Assembly (NCBI RefSeq): GCF_910592395.1
Contig: NC_088309.1
Location: 25,732,599 to 25,796,598, forward strand
From: Lineus longissimus
Lineage: Eukaryota > Nemertea > Pilidiophora > Heteronemertea > Lineidae
Direction: 5' to 3'
Length of the DNA stretch: 64,000 nt
Below the pieces are notes generated by a model. It had not been told where the DNA came from, did no database searches, and saw nothing but the letters and a program-made list of their open reading frames with translations. How positions within the stretch are numbered: position 1 is the stretch's first letter; each line of letters begins with the position of its first letter. Position numbers and translations under genes: made by a program. Shown here in pieces: positions 16,101-26,172 of the stretch.

Positions 16101-17317
16101 CAACACGTATTTGGATTTGATTTACTTATTTAATCCATCTTCTTTGTAATTAGGTCCCACTGACTGCATCGTGGAAGGTGAGGTTCTGAAACTGGGCGGT
16201 CCGTTCTTACAAACATGGCAAAAGAAGCACCTCAAGTTGTATCCAAACCGACTGGAGTTCTACCACAAGAACAGAGATGGGCAGGTTGTGCGGAGCAAGG
16301 GTGTAGAGGTATGCAGTTATATGATAGCTATATTCCCAATACAAATCCACTTACTGTAACCTTGCCTCAATGGGAGGTGCCTTAACTGTTTTTGGTCAGT
16401 CAAACTCGAAAAATCAACCACTTGCTTCAGGTTGTATGATTTTCCTAAAAAACTTCATCTTTCTTTCAGCTAATATCAATGTTAGACATAAAAGAAATAC
16501 TCCAAGATTTCCAGAAGCTCAACAAAACTGACAACTGTATAGTTATCCACTTGAAAAATGACACCAAACTAGCAATTACATCACCTGTAAGTATTTGTGT
16601 TGTCCAAGCAGAAATATTGAATTGAATTACCTCATGTATTTGCTTAATCCCTTCAAGTTGAGCATATGTCAACCACAGTCTCTTGTGTCTTTTGTCTCTC
16701 ATTGGCAAGATTCCCAAGCTTATAGTTCCAATTATGTCACAGGGACTTTCCCTCAGTTCACAGCCATACAAATAAAGGGTTAACAGCTGATTCAATAAGT
16801 AGTCTTTGAGGAGGCTAGTATGGGTCTGGTTGGTCTTTTTCATGTCAGAATGAAAAGTGCCAACTATACATGCTTCCCGAAATTGGTGGCTTGCATTGGA
16901 ACTAACTTTTTCCCCCTTGTCCGTCATTAAAGGCATTCAGCTGTGTTGGTCAACCATGACTATCTCCTTTGTCCCTCCGCCATAAGGCCTAGTTTCCCCT
17001 TATGACATCACTATTTCGGACACTCAGCGCCCCATTTCTTGAAAGGTGTATATAGCATTGATAATTTTGCGCTAAAGCTAAGTCCAAAAATGCCTAAAAT
17101 TCCTCTTTTTCTCACCTTGCAGGATCGGGTACTTATCAACCAATGGAAGGATGAGATCATGAACGGTTTCCACTTGTCAACGCAGATTATGGGCAAAATG
17201 AACAAAAAAGCCAGTAAAATGTATGGTGCAGATATGCCCGGCGGACAAGTCACGGGTCACAATGCCGAGATTTATACCAAACAGCCATTAGAACAGAGAA
17301 ACAGCAATGGCAGTTAG
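1137..17317 (+). CDS. GRK2/3: G-protein-coupled receptor kinase 2/3 (beta-adrenergic receptor kinase), 3' portion
   Basis: Serine/threonine kinase of the AGC group that phosphorylates activated GPCRs and is recruited to membranes by Gbeta-gamma and lipids through a C-terminal PH domain (family knowledge). Thirteen in-phase exons are visible: 1137-1198, 3358-3409, 7827-7918, 9201-9300, 9619-9831, 10225-10319, 10994-11101, 11392-11458, 15392-15492, 15634-15959, 16154-16308, 16470-16586 and 17123-17317 (stop). They encode 560 residues. In order these are the end of the RGS homology domain ([12 protein letters not shown]), the kinase glycine loop (GRGGFG), the lysine in YAMKC, the catalytic loop YRDLKPAN, the activation motif SDLGLA (DLG rather than DFG, usual for GRKs), the AGC tail ([19 protein letters not shown]) and the PH domain split over three exons. 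Upstream exons for the N-terminus lie outside the window. Introns are large: about 4.4 kb before 7827 and 3.9 kb before 15392. The visible part matches the usual length. It is clearly GRK2/3-type rather than GRK4/5/6 because of the PH domain. Confidence 0.97.
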
Positions 17318-20300
17318 ACATGGTAGACTCTGCGCCCGATGGGAACACAACTCTGTGCAAAAAACCTCTGAATGTAAATATAGAAGTATTCTCTTGGTCA
17401 CCTGCATGTGGTGCACTGGTGGTTCAAGCACAGACTTAACACTGCCATGTGTCTGGCACACTCTGGATGTCACTGATGGACTGGAGGCTCACTCATGCAC
17501 GGAGGCCTGATCGTCTGTGACCGGAGGCTGATTCGGAGGCATTTGACTGTGTACCTGGAAACTCGCAAATATCGGCCTCGAGGATTAGCTCAGCAATGTT
17601 GTCATGAATATATGCCCATTGTTACTTCTGACAGTGGCCTCATGCCAGGGAACCTTTAATACGAAGGAGTGACTTGGTATGCAGATTTCAGATGGAGGGC
17701 TCGGTGAGAAAGTGTGTTGAAACTTCTAGTATCCAACCTGTAGCAATTTTATACATGGAAGTACGTACAATTTTCATCTTGATGCCCTTGCACTGATGAA
17801 CAGTCAAATGTGTTGCGCCCCCTGGAGCTATCTCTTGGCAAGTGGATTATCATCTGAGAGATCCAGCATATCTCTTGCAATAACTATGTTGAAGGTTTCT
17901 TAATGTGCTAGTGCTTTAGATATTCTCTCAAAGAATGCTGCTCTCATACGTCTAAACTGTGAATGGTACTGTTTTGGGTTGTTGTGGATCAACAACTTAA
18001 CTGAGGACAAAGGGATAGTCAACAGAATGTAGCTATTGCCATGGATGTGACAATGTCATGTTGATATAAAACATGGCTGCCTGGGTGATCACTTGTTGTT
18101 ATGCAACCAAGAGGTTAATACCATGTTTCATTCACTTGGATGGAATCATTTTCTGGAAGTTCTACTGGCCGGTTACCAGATGTTTTACACGTTTCTGAGT
18201 CACGGTTGGGTAACCGATGTTTGGATAGATTACAGAAAGTGGACTATTTGATGTTGCTTTGATGGCTCCGAGTGGATGACCTGATGTCGAGCAGAACTCT
18301 GGATTCTGTCATTGGAAGCTATCATTCACTGTTAGCTACTTGCATTTTGTCTGAAAAAGCTAGTTTCATGACTGAGTTCAAACCTGAGTCAATCGCGATC
18401 TCAGTTTCTTTAGGATACTCTGTACGCTGAGTCTGACGATGTCAACTGCATGTGTGATTTCAAACAGCTACTTGATATTACATAAACTGTGCATTGATTT
18501 TAGTGGGATTGCGACTTCCCAATTGTGATGACACAAACCATTTAATTCCTCAAAATGTGTACGTCATTATATACATATTGTGTATATTTGAGAACATATC
18601 CTCTCGATGATGCTTATTTTCTTGTAAATTATGGACGCAAGTGCGTATTTCATCATGGTTTTCTATACTGTGATCTTGACGTGGCCGGAAGCATTAGATT
18701 AATAAAGCTTTCCGATTGTGCTTGCAGTGAATTCTTTGTCCGTGTGCTTTGAATGTGTGCATATATACAATATAAAGCACGGATTGACAAAACCACAAAA
18801 CCAAAACCATAGCTTGATGGCTGTCAAATTCTTGTGGCTGATCAGCACAAGTCATTTACTCCATTGTAGCACTGACAGTCTAATACCAAAATCATTGGTT
18901 TAATCTCAAGGAAGTAAAAACTCATCATCCTTTTCATCTGTTATCAGTTCCACGGAAAAACAGATCTGATGCTTTCTCTGCCGAAAAAACCTGGTGATGG
19001 TGTGTGGCATTTGAAGTGAGCTGCACACAGCTCTTTGTTGGTTTCTTATAGGTAAAGTTTGGATTGGTATGATGGCATGGTTGACTGTGTGAGCCATTTT
19101 CTTTCCCTCCTAGTAACCGAGCTTGTTGCGGGAGCAAAATTGGGGTTGAAGAATGTTCTCGTGGCAAGCTATGATGGATGGCCAATGGAGAAATATTTTA
19201 AGAGTTCTTTGAATAAGATATCAGGTGACAATTTGGAAGCAATGCCAAAGAAAACGTCTGGTTAATATCATTTTCTTGGACATTTTTTCCATTTGCCTGA
19301 TTTTCCTCGTCATTTTTATTGTTTTTGTTTAAATTGCAGTCTTGATGACTGATCATGTTAGTGATCCTGTACAGTAGGCACTGTTGAATATTGTTTTCAA
19401 GGCTGTTTGTGCATTTCACCTATGTGTGAGGTTATATATGCCATCTATAAAATGGTGTAAATTAAATCAAATGATATTATCCTGATTTAGGAATCCAAGA
19501 AAGTATTGGTATTTTGACAGGAGGGTGAACATGTGGATATTTATGTACAAGTGATGCTTGTAACGTTGCAACAGTCTGTCTTGATATTTTAATAACCACT
19601 ATATCTCGTTACTACGAGCCTCCGTAAAGTATAAGAACCATGTACATAGGTAGGATTTTGACTATTTAATATATATTCATTATGTGTATATTACAACAAT
19701 GAGGTGTTCAAATTAAGGTAATAATGTGAGATGTAACAGAAAGTTAAAGCCAAATAATGAAGAATGAAGATTTGTTCATACAGAAATAATTTTTTTTATT
19801 CAGTGCTATTAGTTAGCTTACAAAAGTTTATCTTCTTATGCCCAGTCACAAGTTCAATGTAGACTAGACGTGACTTGACTAGATTAGACATGACATACCA
19901 AGACTAGCCATTTCAGACATCAAGTTAGACCAGACACTGAACACAATAGTTCTCTAGCTTTTACTGTACCGGGTGATGTCTGATCATAAAGATGTCTAAA
20001 AGCCTCAAAATGATACTCGCCTCTGGACTTGGTATCAAGTCTCATCTGGTCTAAACTTTCATATTTGTTAACATAAACTGAGGGAGATATCAGTGTGATC
20101 TTTATGTTTGATTGTTAAGCATTCAGGCAAGTTTTGCAGTATTTTCATGAACTACCCTATCAGGACTATAGTGAGTTGAAAGATATGGTGTACATATTAA
20201 GACATTGCAACTTGTCAACTCATCTCATTTTTCGTGTATTTTATATGGAAATCTTCATTTCTTTTCAAAGTATTCTGTTTTTCCCTGTACATGTATATAT

Positions 20301-22207
20301 GTACATACTGTGACTTGGTAGAGCTTGAATTGTAAGTGTTCTTGTAGATTTTTATCAGAAAGTTCTAGAAATGATAATTGAGTCTTTGGAAAGGTGACAG
20401 AATGTACATGTATGAGAGGTGAAATGTAATGATCATACTGTGTATTCATGTGTACACCTGTGGATTGTTCATTCAGCCAGATTGCTAGGGTAGATTCATC
20501 TTGATTTGCAGAACCATAAGCTGGTTACACACTGTGAAAATCGACATTTGAAAAAAATCTGAAAAGCGTAGAAAAGAGGTCGTGCAGGTGAAGTCATCAC
20601 AGACTACGTCATTGAGCCATTCAGCACACTTTGTCATTGAGGCAGTGTTGGTAGTTGTAAAATGATGTCAATCATGATGTTGTCTGATGTTAGCTAAATC
20701 AAGATGTTAGCTATCACTGGGATAGAGATTCAAAATAGGCCTCCAAATCATGTCTCTGCACGCTCTCTCCTGGGTTTTGGCAAATTATTCTCTTCACATA
20801 GAGTTACATAAGGTCATGTGCAATTCAAAGCATTTAGCCTGTTGAGCCATCAATGACATGCTTTCATCTAGTCAGAAAATATGAGTGCCAAATTAAGTCG
20901 TCTGAGGATGAGAATTAATGTCTATACGAACTAATTGACTTAAACAGCACCATTCTAATAACAGAGAAATATTAATTTTGTTAATCTTGTTTTTCATAAT
21001 TCTTCAATATACTTGTTATTATTTCGATATTTTCTTTCCTAGCCTAACACCCCTAGTTTCTTGGATGGACTCTCCTGATGCATTAACAGGAGCAGTCCAT
21101 GCAGGGAAATTGTGGTGAAAAAGGTAAAAGTGGAAGCAAGTGGGGCATAGAAAATCTACACTTGGAGAAACCTTGTGATTTGTCAGTGCTCACTAGTTGA
21201 AATGTAAGCACCTTTGGGATACTGGACATGACTTGTAATGGCTTGTCCTTCATCTCTGAGCACTGCTACATTAGCAGCCAGTATTACAGCAGCGTATAAT
21301 GTTGTGAACCTTTGTTTGCAAGTCATGTTCAAATAAAGTTGTATCATTGACTACCATCTTAGGCTCTACAAAGCTTATACGGGTATATTTTTTTACTGAT
21401 CGTTCCAACTGCATGGGTTCCACTCCCATGCTTGTGACCCAAAGGCCCAAGTTAGAAATGCTGTTGGTGTTGTGTAAAGTTAATTATGGCTTGATCGGTT
21501 GACTGGGGGGGGGGGGGGGGGCTGTCAGAATTGGGAACACAGAGATTCAGACACTGATTAATCTTAATGATTTTGAATTTTTCGTAAAATTCATCAGCTA
21601 ATTACAAAATCTTGCATGGTTAAATATGTTACTACTCCTTGTCAAATCTTTGAACAATGAATAGTAAACCAAATTGAATTTATTGGATTTTTTTCAATTC
21701 CTCAATGTGACTCTCATTTCTGTGTTAGATGTTAGGGGTTGGTAGTTGATAGTCTTTGCCATCAGCTGTTGTTAGTATCCTAACCAGCCACTAGGTGACA
21801 CTGTGAACTGCGATGCATCTGGTGGCTGGATGGAGTTCATGATTTTTTTACTACTCTTCGGCCTGGGGAGCATGTCTTAGACTAGTGTGGCTACAATGCT
21901 GGTAGTTCTAGACCATTGTTTTCTTGTCATGTATAAATTTCTGAGTATCATGAATAATGTGTCCCCCTCTATTGGTCATAAGAAGAACTTTCTCTGGTGT
22001 CTCGTTCAGCCTTGCCTGCCACCAGTCTTGTAAGTCTATGTCAACTGAAACTGACTTAACCGTCTGTACATTACTGTGCAGTGTTGTGTATAAATCAACA
22101 ACAGTTTGAGGTCAGTTTAATTTGACAAAGACCCTGTTTCATCTTTCTACTGTCTACAAAGATAATGAATACAGATGAATATCAGTTCATTTTGTTGTTT
22201 GTACATA
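17318..22207. other. GRK 3' UTR and convergent intergenic region
   Basis: No supported coding exon was found. Candidate plus-strand poly(A) hexamers for GRK are AATAAA at 18701-18706 and at 21332-21337. The second would give a 3' UTR of about 4 kb, so the true end is unresolved. A 17-base G tract lies at 21505-21521. The next gene (CENPV-like) is on the opposite strand, so this is a tail-to-tail interval. Confidence 0.5.
21505..21521 (+). repeat. poly-G homopolymer (17 G)
   Basis: An uninterrupted run of about 17 G lies in the interval between GRK and the CENPV-like gene. Confidence 0.9.
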
Positions 22208-22213
22208 TTTATT
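22208..22213 (-). promoter_or_regulatory. poly(A) signal of CENPV-like gene
   Basis: The plus strand reads TTTATT, i.e. AATAAA on the minus strand, about 224 bases downstream of the TGA of the CENPV-like gene. It is the best-placed hexamer seen. Confidence 0.5.
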
Positions 22214-22436
22214 TATGGCATTAAAGATCTTAAATGAGTCTACGTCACATGTGTCTTTGCCTTTCTGTTTGAAGACCACTGCCAGTAAATACTTCCACAA
22301 CACTGTACAAAATGCAGATTGACATGAAATGTAAGAACAATATAAGTGTACGGGCTGGTCTTTGAATGACCAGAGCCCTCTGGTGTTTGCTTTCTGGGTC
22401 TGCCTTCTCTGCGTGGATGTCCTCGTCTCCTCCTCC

Positions 22437-24084
22437 TCAGTCTGTCTTCGAGCGATTGACTAGATCTTTCCTCTCCTTCATGGCCATCTCCCAGTTCTGG
22501 CCGTCGAATGATTCGATGTCTTCCCTCTTGACGGTGCCACTGTCGAGGCAGTGTGGGGTGATGCCTAAAAATGGCAACAAGAATGGCATGACATTCTGTT
22601 ATTCTCTTTATGTTTTGGCATCAAATATATAAATCGATACTGTCGGAGACGGAATCACGAGCAAAATAAACCCATATGGCGCCCTTGCAAGATCGTGTAG
22701 GAATACGGGCAATGGCATCAAAGACAACTACCCCATTCACTGGAGGACTCCTTCAAGTGCCGAGCAGATGCGGAGAATGACGGTTCCACGTCATACATGA
22801 TGCCTTCCACCAACTCACCGACGCCATCTGGATTCGACCTTGGTGTGTAGAAACTCTGGATCCCGCATATTCTGCAGAAGGTGTGTTTGGCCACGTGGGT
22901 ATTGAAAGTGTACGTCGTCAACTGGTCTTCGCCCTGCAATAGTATTTCGAAAGTCGAAGTTTAAGACCCGTAACACAAACATTACCCAGGCCAGCTGCTT
23001 TAGGATGTGATTCTGTCTTTCCTCTACAGTCTGATAATAGTAATTGATCTATTGAGGTGTACCTCAATGTTCTTTGACAACATTAATTTCACTCTCCTAG
23101 CTGGTTATCATCACAAGCCATGGCTTTAGGATGTGGCTCTGTCTTTCCTCTACCAAGTCTCATGACGATAATTGATCAATTGTGGGGTACCTTAATCATA
23201 TTTCACTCTTCTAGCTGGTTATCATCCCAAGCTATAGATTGAGGATGTGACTGTGTCTTTATTATACCAAGTCTGATGATGCAATAAAGGGGTACCTCAA
23301 TCCACTTCGACAACATTAATTTCACTCTTCTAGCTGGTTATCCTTCCGAGCTTTTGATTTAGATACAACTATGAAACATAACGGAAGTCGGGGGGCCACC
23401 ACGGCAGCCAATGTTCATGAGGTGGGGTAAACAATTCACCAACTAGAAGACAAGAAGACGGGTTACGAGAGGTACCTTGCATAGAGTAAACTTGGACTTC
23501 GGTACGATGAAGTGCTTGTTTTGTTTCATGTGACAAATACTGCAACTAAAAGAGACAATAAAAACGGCGTCAGCGAGGTGGGTGGTGTCAGAGAGAATTT
23601 CAATAAAAGGTCCCATGAGCAGTTGTGAAAAATAGTATGGTTATTGTCAGTGCCGTTTGGTAACAATGGCGTCCCAATGATAGTGTTGCTTTGAAGAGCA
23701 CCCAAAGTATCTCTGCCGTCTTCTTCCTGCCCTGGGATCTTAGACAACTACCGCTGCCTTAGACAGGATCATGAATAGACAATTCAACGTCTGTGGCATG
23801 CCGACTAACTGGCGCTCTACGTCGATCCCAAAGTCTCCTCCTTTCCTGAAGGGTACAGTGAATATACGCACAACGCCGGTAGAATCGGCATGTGTATGGA
23901 TGGACTTGTGCGGACGCACGAAAGAGAAGGTTGGCCGATGTGTGAATGTTGTTCTTCTACACCGGGACAATTGGGTTTTGATTACTTGCTTGCAAATGAC
24001 GACTTTGAGAACAGCCGGTGCCACGACTTGAAATCGGACTGCTCCGCAGTGACATCCACCAAAATGCGTTACTTCAGGCTCCAT
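22437..24084 (-). CDS. CENPV-like GFA-domain (Mss4-fold) zinc protein
   Basis: A small protein of the glutathione-dependent formaldehyde-activating (GFA) fold, the domain also present in vertebrate centromere protein V. Four exons close in frame: 24084-23990, 23545-23476, 22933-22819 and 22564-22437 (stop TGA), giving 135 residues. Zinc-ligand motifs are intact: GGCHCG (C11, C13), C31/C33-x2-C36 spanning the first junction, and C75-x2-C78 in HTFCRICG, followed by FYTPRSNP and a C-terminal CLD motif. This layout matches CENPV closely, but the long basic N-terminal extension of mammalian CENPV is absent, so it resembles the compact GFA core. Intron 1 uses a GC donor (GCAAGT at 23989-23984): only this junction rebuilds the conserved CNCSIC motif. 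Intron 2 carries a tandem repeat (22990-23360). A minus-strand AATAAA at 22213-22208 lies about 224 bases past the stop. Enzymatic role versus chromatin or microtubule role cannot be decided from sequence. Confidence 0.93.
22990..23360. repeat. intronic tandem repeat, about 3 copies of 115-125 bp
   Basis: The phrase 'aggatgtg..tctgtctttcctct' recurs at 23002, 23128 and 23242. Each copy is followed by a diverged 'ggtaccTcaat' segment and 'ttcactcttctagctggttat'. The array fills most of intron 2 of the CENPV-like gene. Confidence 0.8.
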
Positions 24085-25565
24085 AGTTCCAAGTAGTGAA
24101 ATAAATTAAGAACTCCAATGCAAATTCCTGTCCGTTGGTATGGTCGGTCGAGTTTGCAATATGACATTTTCACATGGAATAGTTCACACGTTTCGACTCT
24201 GTATAGGCCTATAAAATAGGACATAGCCTACCAGAATCTACATATGAATATAGGCCATGCCAAGTAACAAACATGTGCCCCAGAATAGGGGTATGGTGGT
24301 GACGGTTTTAGAGCCAGTCAGAAAATGGAACGGTCGTCGAACCATCCCAGTAAGCCTGTCCAGTACCGCGATACCTCTGTGTTACAAAAAAGGATGGCAA
24401 TGAGAAGCGCCTCTAAAACAAAAAAAGACTCTTTATAAAAATACCTTACTGGCTCCAGTTGTTCGTCGAAGATGAGTTGCGCCAAAGCAGATCCAGCGCC
24501 ATCTCCATGGACTATCTCGCGCTGCATCCGTTTGCACAGCCTAGATTACGCACCGTTTGTCATGTCTCATTTTGCTTTAAATTCTTGCTTCGGATTATTG
24601 AGAATCATCATCAGAACACATGTAGTCAACTGAAGACATTGGCACCGCAACACCCCGTAGTTTTGTTTCTGAAAAGGCGCTAGAGGTTTTTCACTATGTG
24701 GGCCTCTAGATTATGGCCAGGGAGGTCCCTGATATGACGACGAAGGAGTATCAAAAACGTGAATCTAAGGATGCTCCGTGGGGTGCGACTGACTAGAACC
24801 ACGACGTTTTCCGCCTACGATGGCAGTCGGCAGCTGGATGGTGTTGTTCTGGTCATTATTCGACAAAAACAACACTGGTCCATCACCATAACAACACTCA
24901 ATCCTCTCTCCCCCGGAAAGGTGCATGTATAGCCTATAGTTCAGGCCTGAACTGATGTTCAGTGGGGTATCTCATACACACGCACCCTTGACCCGCACCC
25001 GTCAACTAGGAGTGCCACATGGTCTATATGCGCATTAACTCACAAACCGCTACGGACTCTAGTTTCACTGCATCTTAGACCGATCCGTTTCTAAATATTC
25101 AAGTCATGCCCAAAAAATGATACAATTCCGCATATTGTAAGTACATGTAAATAAGTAAGTAAGTAATTGGTAAGAACGTAAATAATCTTACAAAAGAGAC
25201 GATACACAAAACACAGCAATAATGTACAAATACACACTCCGAGATCAGTAGAGACACCTATCGGCGACTCTCGGAGTTGCGTAATCTAGCTCATCTTTGC
25301 GTATAGTCTATACCTTCAAGAGTGTAATTTTTTGGCAGTCGCACCTATCACGAAAGTTTGGAGTGATGGACGAATCAAGAGGTAGACCGATCAGCATACA
25401 TCGGAATAGACTCCACTTCGTCATCCTGGTCGGCAAGCGGTCCACTGCGCCCGGATTCTGACGTAATCAGTGGTTTTAAATATACTCCGCCTCTCGATAC
25501 GAGGTAGGGGTATAGCAAAAACCTGATCTCAGGATGCTGCGTCCGGATGTAACATCGGAAATTCT
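24085..25565. other. intergenic between CENPV-like gene and 7TM receptor
   Basis: Holds the promoter region of the CENPV-like gene and the 3' flank of the receptor gene, both on the minus strand. A weak two-exon minus-strand candidate (24527-24308, 48 residues) is listed under findings. Fragments of a dispersed repeat lie near 24740-24775 and 25466-25540. No confident gene. Confidence 0.4.
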
Positions 25566-26128
25566 CTATCGTTCTTGAACCACGCTCATGATACTCTTGT
25601 TGTTGAACACGTAGATATGAGGCGATATGGCATTATACAGCAACAGTAAACTCATACCAAGTCTCGACAGTTCCTCGGACTCGCGCTGACTCATATTCAA
25701 GTCGATACACTGTTGGATTCCGTGCAGAAGACAGCAGCCCAAATAAGGAATCACCATGACACAACTCCGAAGCAAAAAATTCCATTTCCCCTTTTCCCCT
25801 ATTCGCTTTGAAGACGGTAATGACGTTTCAGCGATACTGTTGGGCCCTGTCGTCTGCTTGGGCTGAGTCGACCACGGGGCGGCCGCTTTGCCGGTGACGA
25901 CCTGACCCCTTTCAGTTCTACCTAAGCGTTCGTTGGTTTGATTTTGTCCAGTTCCATTGTCAGTGGCATATTCCTGAAGAAGAATTGAATGCAATAGAAA
26001 AAGATTAGATGAATTCCGTTCCTCTAAGAAGAAATGAGATAAAGCTTTTGGCAAAGATCCAAAAGGATCATGACAAGAAAAAGTTGATAGTTGGTGGCAA
26101 GTATGGTTTCTCTACTTGTTGGTGGTGG

Positions 26129-26172
<44 letters not shown>

